From NCBI RefSeq assembly GCF_040954645.1, contig NC_092804.1:88897717-88961716 (forward strand): a stretch of DNA of 64,000 nucleotides. Direction: 5' to 3'. Positions 33,701-44,224 of the stretch are shown here, piece after piece. The stretch's first letter is position 1. Each line of letters begins with the position of its first letter. The stretch comes from Diabrotica undecimpunctata (lineage: Eukaryota > Arthropoda > Insecta > Coleoptera > Chrysomelidae). A program made the translations under genes and the position numbers. Under the pieces are notes generated by a model. The model was not told the DNA's origin, made no database searches, and was given only the letters and a program-made list of their open reading frames with translations.

Positions 33701-34268
33701 ACAAACCAAAGATGTAAATCGGTCGATGTATCTATAATAGCATTTTCGTATTGAAATATTTTAAATCTAAACTTTCACTATCACTCGATTTTTTAATAAA
33801 TTCACCACAAAATGCAGTATTGACTTTGAGTATTCTATTTGTTTTCAATATAATTTTAATTTTTCTACTAAAAACTGTAAATGCATCATCCAAAAACATT
33901 CCTTCATCCTTATGACATAAATTAACTATAACTCCACTAATTCGACTAGCAAAACACGAAATGACATTTTCCCATTTAACTGTATTGCGTAATTTTGAAT
34001 TAAGCCCCAACCCAACGTACTTATTATTGAAATTTAAAACAATTTGCCTAAAATGCTTAAAATGTCCTATGTAAGTTTGCAATTTTCTAACTGTTCCTAC
34101 GGATAGTTTACTGTTTTTAATTACATTACTACATCTCCAAATTTGACTATTTATCCGTCTTGTCCAAACTTTACGATCCCTTTTAGTGAATTTGTCAAAA
34201 ATTATTTTACTAAGCTTTTTAATAATGTGCATCAAATCATCAGACTGTTTAATTATTTGTTTATTCAT
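30752..34268 (-). pseudogene. Polinton family B DNA polymerase, five segments
   Basis: The gene reads leftward in segments 34268-33732, 33669-33334, 33254-32196, 32218-31868 and 31864-30752. Landmarks: ACINVHNFDQACFYWSIVSA (N-terminal region), FIVYADFECQL (exonuclease I, Asp and Glu kept), CHICEKRF to VVDHDHFTGQVRGFAHQACN (a zinc/HNH-like insert), VVFHNFSGYDSHFM (exonuclease II), YLDVNNLYG (palm motif A), KLMNNAVFGKT (motif B) and YMDTDSFIYEL (motif C). Breaks are three phase changes, short gaps, and an in-frame TAG directly after LYG. It would be a protein-primed-type polymerase copying the element. The length of about 1170 codons fits the family. Confidence 0.9.
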
Positions 34269-34308
34269 GGCTACTCGAAAAAAAAAAAAGATCACTCACC
34301 TCTCTAAT

Positions 34309-34611
34309 CTAATTTTCTACTATTCTAAATGATTGGGCTGGATGTTTTCCGGCTGCAACCGTTCCCTCGTATATTATTGAGTATTTCTGTTTGGAAAAGT
34401 ACTCCAAATATGGGCTGTAGACTTCTGTCACTCGCTCTGGCAGAAACGTGACCCTCTCTGCTAGCTCCAGCAAAACAGCTTGACCAAATTTACTTTTCAC
34501 TATCTTTGCCGATAGTATTTTCTGTGGCGTATTAAGTGGCAACTCGTTTAGTTTTATTGTCGGTTTTCTCTCTACAATACACGAGGATGCATTTAATTTG
34601 GTTAGATCCAT
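34309..34611 (-). CDS. Small Polinton protein upstream of the polymerase
   Basis: 100 residues, intact. It reads KLNELPLNTPQKILSAKIVK, then GQAVLLELAERVTFLPERVT and YSIIYEGTVAAGKHPAQSFR. The alternating hydrophobic pattern suggests a small beta-barrel, perhaps an OB-like nucleic-acid binder; that is inference. The stop is 40 nt before the polymerase ATG on the same strand, so one transcript may serve both. Directly upstream is a spliceable leader intron. Confidence 0.6.
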   Translation of the reverse strand: MDLTKLNASSCIVERKPTIKLNELPLNTPQKILSAKIVKSKFGQAVLLELAERVTFLPERVTEVYSPYLEYFSKQKYSIIYEGTVAAGKHPAQSFRIVEN

Positions 34612-34814
34612 CTAAAATACAAGCAACCATTTTAAGAAAAATACTATGTGAAATCGAAATACACAAGAAACAAGAAAAACAATATACTGCATGAAATCGA
34701 AATACGAAAAAAAAAGAAAACAATTCTTATACAAATAGCAGTCGTGAACTGTTTTAAAGCATACACAATGAAATAAACGACATAATAAATATATAAAAAG
34801 AGAACAACGCTTAC
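34612..34814 (-). other. Leader intron before the 100-residue gene
   Basis: On the minus strand AAAG|GTAAGC gives a donor at 34814, and a T-rich stretch ending ATTTTAG gives an acceptor at 34612, with the ATG starting on the very next base. The implied intron is 203 nt. Confidence 0.5.
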
Positions 34815-34940
34815 CTTTATTAGATATATTTTGCACTGAACAACTTATTATGGTGTGTAGTGTCTGCATAGATTGCGAACTGTAACAAACGAATGCGCTC
34901 CTCGGTCTTTTAAAGACTCGAACTGCACATCGCGCCAAGC

Positions 34941-35466
34941 GAGCCCAAGTTGCGTCAACCTAATGCGCGTACGGTTACATCGATAGATCCATTACAAAGA
35001 TAAGCGATGTGCAATGTTCTGAAAATGTTATATTTTCTGGTTTTATTAGTAAAAACCCCATGATAACATATTTCATGCAAAATTAAGAATGCGGTTTTTA
35101 TCAATTTTTAAACTTGTAAATGTGCTTACCACTATCATCATACATTTTACAAAATGTAGCAACTCTGGTTTTTGTTCCGGCGTTTTGAAATGAAAAATAA
35201 ATTTTGTTATCAGATAATTACGTGTTTTGAATTATGCGGGACCACGTTATCATAAGGCTTCATCCGGTTTTGCTAACAAATGCACTATTTTTTAACATAT
35301 TAAATATATTTCTGTATATAATTTCAATTCTTTGATTAATACTAATTTTATTCATATAATATAATATATGCTTTATAAAAATACGGCTAATATTACACCA
35401 ACACTTCTTCAGTCAGAAGATGTGTGTGTGTTTGGATTTTTGTATAAATAACTGTATTAACAATTT
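34941..35466. other. No gene seen; right flank of the Polinton
   Basis: AT-rich; no frame recognised. The Polinton right end should lie in or just left of this stretch, but no inverted repeat of the left side was found. Confidence 0.4.
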
Positions 35467-35918
35467 TTGGAGATTAGTATAAATCGAGATGCCTGTCTGT
35501 TTACATGCCTTATTGTTGCTCTCTGTATCTGTGTGTGTGCAGAGAATAGCACTCTGGAATATGCTAGTTCTTTCCTTAAACGTTTCGGATATCTAAATAC
35601 ATCAAGTAATGCTATTTCTAGTATAGATATGGCCTTAGTTGAATTTCAAGAAAGATACAACCTTCCGGTGACCGGAACATTAAATAATGATACTATGAAT
35701 ATGATGAATAAGCCTAGATGTTCTGTTGGAGACAATAACTATGCAATTCATTCGAAGTGGAATAAAACGATTTTACGCTGGTATTTCCCTCAAGCTATTA
35801 GTAATCCTGATTATATAAATCTTGCTGCAGAAGCTTTCGCTAGATGGGAGAAAATATCTAATTTAAAGTTTAAACGAGTAATAATACCTTCTTCAAAGCC
35901 TGATATTACTATAAATGT
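35467..35918 (+). pseudogene. Matrix metalloproteinase 5' part, cut by an LTR element
   Basis: The frame has a signal-peptide-like CLFTCLIVALCICVCA, then a peptidoglycan-binding-like prodomain (SSFLKRFGYLNT, ALVEFQERYNLPVTGTLNND), the cysteine switch PRCSVGD (family form PRCGVPD), and the opening of the catalytic domain (KWNKTILRWYFPQAI, AAEAFARWEKISNLKFKRV). It stops where the LTR begins at 35919; the HExxH zinc site is not present anywhere in the window. No ATG lies in frame after the TAA at 35458, so the true start is lost or in another exon. A host gene or a former Polinton passenger are both possible. Confidence 0.75.
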
Positions 35919-36916
35919 TGTAGCAACATAACTGGGGTGTGTAGGAGGAGAGAGGTATACGAAGAGTGGTCTATATATATGGGATGAAATTGATAGAAGT
36001 AAAATAGATAACAATTAAGTAAAGAAGTAATAAAAATATTAAACGGAATGTGGCTAGGCTAGCAATGTAGGCAAGAGAATGACCACTAGAAACTCAAGGA
36101 TGGATACGGCCAATTTGCATGCCTTTTAAAGACAGTAAATCAGGAAAATATGTATGATGGATAGAAAAGAAGATATGAAAAATAAATAGATATAATGAAA
36201 ATTAACAAAGAAAACAAATTGAGGGCGCCAGAAGAGGGATACTACTCTAAAAAGAGTAACTGTCACTCTTCCAGGTATCGTAAACTGCTAATATTAATTA
36301 AAGTTGATTTAATAAACAAAAATGCTGTAAATGTAAAAAGGTAAGGAAATATTAATAAAAAAATTATATGCAAAACAAATTCAAGTTTATTAAATATAAC
36401 TTCTTAGATTTTGACAATCTCTAAGTTACCAAAAAGTATATGAAAATTTTACAATATAATATTTAAAAAAAATGTTGAAAACAACTATAATAAAAAGTGG
36501 AAAGTTACACAGAATAACTCTGATATAGAGTGTACAACCTACATCTAGGTTAAAAACAACCTTAAACATAATAATGCTAACGTTGGAAGAACGTATAGCC
36601 AAGTAAATATATCACACTAACCTACAATATGACCAACAATATTGTTAAACACCTCTAAATTCAAATATAAACAAAGTAATATATATAAATGGGAACAAGC
36701 CAAGTTAAACAATTGAAACGGTCTATTATCCTGAAGGGATAATAGCCAGAGTTAATAACGCAAGATGAAATATAATTAGTTAAGTAAACACATAATGAAA
36801 TAATTAAAGTTAATAATGAAATAAATGGTTAATACAAAAAAACAATGGAAGATAATCTCTGGGTAGAATTTGAGCTCAAACTTACCGATACCTTACACCA
36901 AGGGGAGTTATATTAA

Positions 36917-36995
<79 letters not shown>

Positions 36996-38244
36996 ATAAA
37001 AAAAAACCTATAACTGGTGAAACAAGATATATATATAGTTCTGAAGTAAAAACCAACTGTCCTCCTAGGTGAAACAGTTGTCTGGAAGGATACTCCCGAA
37101 TGGCTTCGGTGTCCCAGCGAAGTCCTCCTTGAGGTCCGAAATTAGCACGGAGCTGGTGCTAATTGGCTCAGTTCCAATGATTACGGTCCTGCCCTACCTC
37201 TAGGTGCAGGCTGGAGAAAAAAATGAGGGTGGAGTAGACAATACTCCCTGGCTTGTCCCAATGACCCTGATTCTAATAGAGTTGAAGTGGTACTCTCCCT
37301 CGGATGTTCTGAGGGAAATTTATAATTCCATGGTAGGTGGCTGAAAACAATTCCCCGTTACTTCTAATCTCAACATTGATAAAAAAGAAATCAAAGAAGA
37401 AGTGAGGAAAGTTTCTTTCAGCATAAGAAACCGGAGCAAAAAGATAATTATAGTAGATAAAAAAAACCCCATCCAATCGGATGTAGCGTGACCTTGCTTC
37501 ACATAGAGTAAAAATATAATGGCCTTGAACAAAATACTATATTAAAATATGAAATAATAAATCTGAATAATAGGATATGGATAAAATACTCTAATGTTCA
37601 TTAAAATATCTGTGGAAATTGTAATAGATGTTAAAAGATTTACGGAAAATTCAGAATTTTAATCAGATTCATGCCAGAATGATTGTAAGCGGCCATACTA
37701 TGCTTGAATTCGTGACCCAAGGTCATTCTGAATACCTTAAGGATGTGGGATGTGGGAACAAAAGTTAGTTTTTATAATATAAAAAAAAAATTATTATTTA
37801 CCAGATAGCTAATCAATTCCGTGCTGGAAATTTCACTTCAACTTCCCGAGTTTCCGAAAACACCGTCAATTAAATTGTTATGGTTATACTTAGAATATTT
37901 AACTTCTTGAAGTGAAGGAAATTCTATGCATTAATTGGATTTTCTTTCGCTAACTACCACCTTTGTACCACTTCAAATTCCCGATTAAAAGTGCATTGTA
38001 ATTCACAGTTTGTTAACCAAGTTAACTAAGAGCCAGTTTCCACTCCCCCTAATCTCCTGTCATCTCTTTGGTTCGCAATGGTACCAAATTAGATCAGAGT
38101 GACAACTTAAATTATTAAAAATACACACTTAATGGGCAAATGAACACTTAAAGTTAGGCAACCCATACTACATCTCTGAAATTATTTTAATATAAATTGT
38201 TTATTATTTTAATATAAATTGTAATATAAGTAACGACTGTTACA
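35919..38244 (-). repeat. 3' LTR of Gypsy element 1 (2326 bp)
   Basis: It begins TGTAGCAACATAACTGGGG and ends GACTGTTACA. The ends are TG...CA with inverted TGTAGCA and TGTTACA. A purine tract follows immediately on the element's strand. The first 92 bp match 46084-46176 with three small differences. A (TA)n tract lies at 36922-36993. The length is unusual for this group. Confidence 0.75.
36922..36993. repeat. (TA)n microsatellite within the LTR
   Basis: About 36 TA units. Confidence 0.95.
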
Positions 38245-38256
38245 TTCCCCTACTAG
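38245..38256 (-). promoter_or_regulatory. Polypurine tract of Gypsy element 1
   Basis: On the minus strand CTAGTAGGGGAA directly precedes TGTAACA, the start of the 3' LTR. This is the primer for plus-strand DNA synthesis. Confidence 0.65.
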
Positions 38257-40688
38257 TCGGGAAAAAAAAAATTTAATCAAAATTTTTTTTTTTTTTAATT
38301 AAAGTAGCAATAACTAAGTGTACTGGCCTAACATTCCACGTTGATCTGCAAGTTTACACAAAAAAAAAATAACCACGAACTAAAGATCACGGGAAAAAAA
38401 AGAATGGTCATGGCGCCAGACACCACAAACTCAGATGACTCAAAGTCGAATCAAAATCTCAATCGACAATATGCTTAAAAGCCAAATATTAACTAAATAT
38501 ACCAACTAAATTCTTGCTGACAAATAAATGTCGAATTGGGCACTAAATCCAAAATTGAACTATCCATGGACATCAGATCTATAAGACTAAGTATATCCAA
38601 GGACGAACAACCAGGCAAATGTATGAGCCAATTCAAACAATATCTCGCCCGGGGATATACTAAATTAAGATCAAAGAAATCATAAACTAAATAGGTTAAG
38701 AATTGAACACTTAATCCAAAATTGAACTAACAATGGACACCAGATTCATAGTAATATATCCAGAGAAGAACAATCAGGAAGATTTATGGAGCAATTCTCA
38801 CCAAACCAAATAACACAAATAGTAATCTAAATCGTAAACATACCAAAGTATATCAAAGACGTAATAACCAAAATAAATGTGAAAAAGGACGCTTAATCCA
38901 AAGTCAGACTATCAATGGGCACCAGATTCATAAAAGCATATCCAAAGAAGAACGACCAGGAAGATTTATGGACCCATTCACACCAATACTAAATCTCAAA
39001 ACTAAATGAGGTCTACGTACACCCACATCTGGTGATACGAACCTACATAACCAAATAAACCAAATAAGTGAGGAATCAGACACTGAATCCAAAATCGGAC
39101 TATCGATGGACACCAGATTTATAAATAGAGCATATCCAAAGAAGAACGATCAGGAAAGGACCAATTCTCACTAATGCTAATAACTAAATTAGCTCTTACC
39201 CTCATCCGGTAATATGAGCCAATACCAACTAAGTAATTACAATAAAGCAAAATTTCCTAAAGTGTGAAGCAGCATTGTCACACTTATTCAGACTAAGTAA
39301 TGTAATATGTAACTGAACTAAACCAAAGATAAAGATAAATACCTAAAGTCTAAAATCTAAAATGGACTAAAGGAATTCAGAGGCTAAATAAATTTTGAGT
39401 GTGCTGGTATTCGCTAACTATAGCATGTGGCTACAACAGATGTATGAGAATAACCAGACACCGATAAAATCCCAATAGAAATCCTAAGAAAATATAAGTG
39501 GTGGACTTTTCCTATAATACCATTACTAACGACAGAAAAAAAAATATGTCGAGAACAAGCAACCAATTTTGAACAAAACTGTAGATTTATAACAAGTTCT
39601 CGCAGCATGGAATTATCCGGGAATAGTCCTAAATCTAAACAGCAATTTATGCCTAAGGAAAGAAGTGGGATTACACTAAGAGGACAACTCATTTGTCTAA
39701 ACTCTTAAATAATGAAAATGACTAACTTGACATGTGTAGGGATAGTTAAAGAAAAAAAAACATAACCTGAAGTAAGATAACTAATATGAACTAATTAAAC
39801 TTCCCTATCAAGTTGTGAAAAGGTAACTGGAATATTTGGACAATCACACAAGAATGGTTAGGACATGTCGCGAGCATTTCCTGACCAGAAATATTATGAG
39901 GCATAAACATCTGCCTACTCTGCAATAAACACATATAGTACGAACCTAATTGAGCAGCAGTGATCAGTTGCTGAGCAACAACCTCGAACCCACGTATTCA
40001 CTAAAGCTGAGTATTGACAGATTCATTGACAGAAAATTCAGAAGAATAAATAAGAAGAAATAAGAAGGACACCGATCATCCTTACCTACTTCAAAATTCC
40101 AAACTAATTCCAGAACCATCCTGTATATGGAATCAGGACATAAATTATTGTAGAGTATTTAAGATTTTCGTGACAAGTGAGAATAAAGCAGACCAAAGAT
40201 AAAAAAAAATCACAACATCTTTCCAAATTGGCAAATATTGAACAAATATATCAAAACAAATACTAAGGAATCAAATATCAAAGATATAACACACAATATA
40301 TGATCCAGTAGTGTAACAACATAGTTCCATAGTTCCTTATCAGTAATAGGATTAACTATAAGTATAAATCTAAATATGTAAATATATACTAAACAACCCT
40401 CGTATCATATGAGGTTAAAAGGAGTAATTCTCCTGGGAAGATTAGTACTTAAGAATATTAATTCATTATAAAGTGCATTATTTATAATACAAAAAAAAAT
40501 GGATAAGTCATACATACTAATTATCTAATAAGTTATAGAAGTCATTAACCAATGCCAAAAGATACAAAAAATAGCGGTGTACCTACGTTATCTGGTGATT
40601 AAGAAAATCTTAGACTAAAATGCAAAATATAATCAAAATAAGCTAAAGACAAACAGAGAAAGAGATTAGCTTAAACGAAAGTGTTAAG
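38245..40688 (-). repeat. 3' noncoding region with about 180-bp degenerate repeats
   Basis: Four units begin with AATCCAAA at 38546, 38713, 38895 and 39086 (spacings 167, 182 and 191), each followed by GGACACCAGAT-like words and a GAAGAACGACCAGGAAG-like word about 50 bp later. The remainder has no recognisable gene. No envelope-like frame was found, although its position is where one would be. Confidence 0.65.
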
Positions 40689-41341
40689 TTAGTCTTCTTC
40701 TGAGGATGAAGAACTAACCTCGTCGATGGTGTTATCAGGCAGTAAATCCTTTACATGAAATTGACCAATTCGTTTGTTGGACGAATTGTCCCTTAATTCA
40801 TATACCAAAGGAGATATTACCCTTACAACCGTACACGGAATGTATTTCTGGCAAAATTTTGCCGAAATAGCATCACCTTTACTTGATTTTACAAAGTTTC
40901 TCTTTAAAACTCTATCGCCAACAAAGAATCGCAAATCTCTCTTCCTCAAATTGTATTGACTTTTGTTCCGGAGGTAAGAAGTTTTTAACTTCTTCCTGAT
41001 ATCAGCAAAAATTGGAGGTAGAGTCTGAAGGTCATCTAGACGATGAAGTCTCTCGGATATTTGAGGGAGATTTGCGGAATTTTCAGAAATTAACCCAAAA
41101 TAGTCACCAGATAAAGCAATGTTTCTGCCAAAATTCAAGTATGATGGGGAGCACTGTGTCACTTCATGGACAGAAGTCCTTATGGCTTGAGCTATGGAGT
41201 GAATATATTGATCCCAAGCTCTATGATCTGGGAAAGTGTATGATCTCAAGGCTGTGACAATACTTCGATTCACTCTCTCAGTATGGTTTGCTTGCGGATG
41301 GTACGCAGCATTATAAAAGATCTTCTGAACCTTGTATTTGG
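40689..41341 (-). pseudogene. Gypsy 1 integrase, C-terminal part
   Basis: This is the continuation of pol after a one-base phase change near 41345. It includes NHTERVNRSIVTALRSY (the Glu of D-D-E), then WDQYIHSIAQAIRTSVH, YLNFGRNIALSG, and FFVGDRVLKRNFVKSS with VRVISPLVYELRD, the small C-terminal barrel that holds DNA. It ends with an acidic SSSSSEED. The final stop lies 2.4 kb before the LTR. Confidence 0.8.
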
Positions 41342-44224
41342 TTAGAAGGTCTTTAAAGCTTTAGACACGAACTGTGGACCATTGTCACAGGAAACAATTT
41401 GGGGAACACCAAACAACAAAAAGACTTGTTCCTCCAAATATTTCACGATTGCTGGAGTTGTGGCCTGACGAAGAGGAAAAACTAAAGGAAATTTAGTGAA
41501 ATAATCCACAACTACTAAACAATAGGTATTTCCTTTGTAGCTACGAGGATATGGTCCAATAAGATCCAACGAGATCATTTGCCAAGGACAATCAATGTTC
41601 CTGAAGGAACCCATGAGTCCAGCTTGTGGTAAATTACTTGGTTTACAAGTAGCACAAACCAGGCACTTAGCAATATGTTTTTTTACAGATTTGCGCAAGC
41701 CGGGCCAATAATATAACTCTGCAATACGGTGATACGTTTTATAAAAGCCAAAATGACCAGCAGTAACCTCATCGTGAAACATATGCAAAATGTTTTCCCG
41801 ATTTGGCGTAGTTACGACTATTTTCCAGTCGGACATATTAGATAATGTCTCTACCGGACCTAAAATGTGTTTGTACAGCACATTGTTCTCTACCTTAAAA
41901 TCAGGATACTTTTGTGGGTCTTGAGTAACCCTATCAATCATATTCTGATACCACGCGTCAGGAGTTAAAGAGGACAGATCTAAGACGTTAATGTCATGGA
42001 CACGGGAAAGAGCATCTGCAACTACTACCCCGTTTGCCTTTCTATGGATAATCTTATAGGAATAGGCAGCCAGTTTACAGATCCATCGGGAAAGTCTCTG
42101 TGAAGGGTTTTTCATGCTATGAAGCCATACTAAAGAACTGTGGTCTGTAATGATAGTGAAATTACGACCTTCCAAATAATAACGAAATGCTTCTAACCCA
42201 TGGATAATAGCTAAGAGTTCTTTCTCCGTAGTGGAATAGTTCTTCTGTGCCTTATTCAACTTGTTGCTCGTATAAGCGATGGGGTGTTCAGAGCCATCTT
42301 TCAACTGAAATAACACGCCACCAGAAGCAGTATTAGAGCAATCAGTCATTAAATAAAAATGCTCATTAAAATTAGGTGACATCATGACTGGAGCGCTCGT
42401 TAAAGCATCTTTAACGCGCCTAAAAGCTTCATCTGCCTCAGGAGTCCAAGTAATAGTTTGTCCCTTTTTCCTGTTCTTTAGAAGATCAGTAAGAGGTGAC
42501 AACAAGGTAGAGTAAGATGGTACAAACCGACGATAATAACCACACATTCCCAATATCCTACGAACTTGGGTTGTGGTCTTAGGTATAGGAAAATTCTTAA
42601 TGGCAACAATTTTATCAGGATCAGTCCTTAGACCCTGATTATCAACAACATAACCCAAAAACTTAAGACTAGGACGGCAAAACTGACACTTATCTAAATT
42701 AATCGTTAGATTAGCTTCCTTAAGGCGTAAAAACAACTTATCTAAAATTTCCATATGAAGGGAAAAATCAGGAGTAACAACTAAAATATCATCCAGATAA
42801 TAGAAAACATAGGGCTCTAACTGAGGACCAATGACTAAATCCATCAGACGACACATTGTCTGGGGAGCAGAAACAAGACCAAAAGGCATAGTGACAAATT
42901 GAAATAGTCCTTTGCCACTGACGGCAAAAGCAGTATACTTCTTGCTCTCTTCACTCAACGGGATCTGTAAGAAGGCCTTAGACAAATCAATAGAAGAGAT
43001 GTATTTGGCATTCTGAAGTTTGCTCACAATCACATCTATTCTGGGGATCGGATAAGCATCCCGGTTAGTGGTAATACTGTTCAATTTCCGACCATCAAAG
43101 CAGATCCTAAAGGATCCATCCTTCTTTTTCGTTAACCATAGAGGGCTACAATAAGACGAGGTAGAAGGTTCTATGATGTTTAACGAGAGCATCGAATCGA
43201 CTTCTGTTTCTAAATCAGCCTGCCATGCTTGAGGTATGGGATACTGATAAAGTCTAAAAGGAGTGGGATTTCCCACCTCAATAGTGTGAGATATTAACGA
43301 CGTGCGACCTGGTTTGTCTTTGGAAGAAAGAGTAGTAAATTTAGAGATCATGTTCTCTAATTGCCTTTGTTCAGAACTAGATAGACTAGAAAAATCATGA
43401 ATAGCACTCAAAGTAGCTAAATTAAATTCAGAAATTGAAAACGAAAAATCAGAACAACTTAACGTACTATTGAAAGCATTGAAAAAGTCCATGCCTAAAA
43501 TTATAAAATTCTGTACAGAAGGAATAACATAAAATGTGATTTCTCTACATATATTTGCAACAGTGATTTCAGTTTGAAGTTTGCCTGTAATAGACTGAAC
43601 TTTACCATCTGCAGTAGATACCTGCAAAGATGAAATGGGCATAATGGAAGAAGTTGCATTTTTCAATAGATGTAACGAATGTGCACCTATCAATGAAATA
43701 TTAGAGCCACTATCTAACAACGCTAAGCATGCTTGTCCTAAAATCTTAATGGGTAAATAAGGTCTATTATCATTAACCTTCCTAACTAGTAAAGAATTTA
43801 AATCTAAATCTAAAGTATTTGATTGGTTATAAATATTATATGGTACAACCATAGACATATCATCATCATCAACAAACCTAGAAGTTGATACTGATAATGG
43901 AACTATTTCACTACTGTAATCATTAGAATTGTGTTTAACGCTACTGGATAAAGAAGAATTGGTAGTTGACCATCTGTGATCACTTAAAACAGGCGGATTC
44001 AACGTTTCATGATTAGTAGTTAATTTCGGGACTGATTTTGTCTTGTGGTGTGCTTTGCTTTTTTGAAAGTTACCCCTTTCCCTTTCCGACTCGGAGATGG
44101 GTTTGGGTTGCTGGATGTGCTTGGACCAGCGGTCTCGTTTGAAGTTTGGGTTTGATTCCCTGATTGTATGGTGGACGGAGAAACGCTCAGGGGACGGACC
44201 TCCGACAATTCGTTTCCCGAACAC
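41342..44224 (-). CDS. Gypsy 1 pol: protease, RT, RNase H, integrase
   Basis: 960 codons. Domains in order: an aspartic protease with CLALLDSGSNISLIGA (about 168-183); RT with WLTKKKDGSFRICFDGRKLN, SIDLSKAFLQIPL (motif A), MPFGLVSAPQ (motif B) and FYYLDDILVV (motif C), about 345-510; RNase H with LMTDCSNTASGG, TTEKELLAIIHGLEAF and ITDHSSLVWL, about 620-720; an integrase zinc finger with HDEV...H and CLVCATC, about 820-860; and the core MISLDLIGPYP and VSCDNGPQF. All catalytic residues up to the second Asp are kept. It overlaps gag in another phase, as in elements using -1 frameshifting. A phase change near 41345 separates the rest. Confidence 0.9.
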   Translation of the reverse strand: MFGKRIVGGPSPERFSVHHTIRESNPNFKRDRWSKHIQQPKPISESERERGNFQKSKAHHKTKSVPKLTTNHETLNPPVLSDHRWSTTNSSLSSSVKHNSNDYSSEIVPLSVSTSRFVDDDDMSMVVPYNIYNQSNTLDLDLNSLLVRKVNDNRPYLPIKILGQACLALLDSGSNISLIGAHSLHLLKNATSSIMPISSLQVSTADGKVQSITGKLQTEITVANICREITFYVIPSVQNFIILGMDFFNAFNSTLSCSDFSFSISEFNLATLSAIHDFSSLSSSEQRQLENMISKFTTLSSKDKPGRTSLISHTIEVGNPTPFRLYQYPIPQAWQADLETEVDSMLSLNIIEPSTSSYCSPLWLTKKKDGSFRICFDGRKLNSITTNRDAYPIPRIDVIVSKLQNAKYISSIDLSKAFLQIPLSEESKKYTAFAVSGKGLFQFVTMPFGLVSAPQTMCRLMDLVIGPQLEPYVFYYLDDILVVTPDFSLHMEILDKLFLRLKEANLTINLDKCQFCRPSLKFLGYVVDNQGLRTDPDKIVAIKNFPIPKTTTQVRRILGMCGYYRRFVPSYSTLLSPLTDLLKNRKKGQTITWTPEADEAFRRVKDALTSAPVMMSPNFNEHFYLMTDCSNTASGGVLFQLKDGSEHPIAYTSNKLNKAQKNYSTTEKELLAIIHGLEAFRYYLEGRNFTIITDHSSLVWLHSMKNPSQRLSRWICKLAAYSYKIIHRKANGVVVADALSRVHDINVLDLSSLTPDAWYQNMIDRVTQDPQKYPDFKVENNVLYKHILGPVETLSNMSDWKIVVTTPNRENILHMFHDEVTAGHFGFYKTYHRIAELYYWPGLRKSVKKHIAKCLVCATCKPSNLPQAGLMGSFRNIDCPWQMISLDLIGPYPRSYKGNTYCLVVVDYFTKFPLVFPLRQATTPAIVKYLEEQVFLLFGVPQIVSCDNGPQFVSKALKTF

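Larger units (their letters stand above)
23466..34940. mobile_element. Polinton/Maverick element (decayed)
   Basis: Within 11 kb lie a double jelly-roll capsid, penton-like protein, adenain-type protease, PLA2-like capsid protein, FtsK/HerA-type ATPase, retroviral-type integrase with chromodomain, and family B DNA polymerase. That set defines Polintons. Gene blocks run minus (24.4-27.5 kb), plus (27.5-30.7 kb) and minus (30.75-34.6 kb). Terminal inverted repeats and the expected 6-bp target duplication were not found, so both ends are approximate. Confidence 0.9.

Noticed and set aside
33566..33754. Plus-strand frames opposite the polymerase and other Polinton genes
   Set aside because: They are shadows of the minus-strand coding sequence.
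34612..34938. 108-residue minus-strand frame rich in Cys and Phe
   Set aside because: It lies within the proposed leader intron and upstream flank of the Polinton and resembles no family.
38928..39692. Minus-strand frames as an envelope gene of Gypsy element 1
   Set aside because: They lie on the degenerate repeats, are short, and show no signal peptide, cleavage site or membrane anchor pattern.
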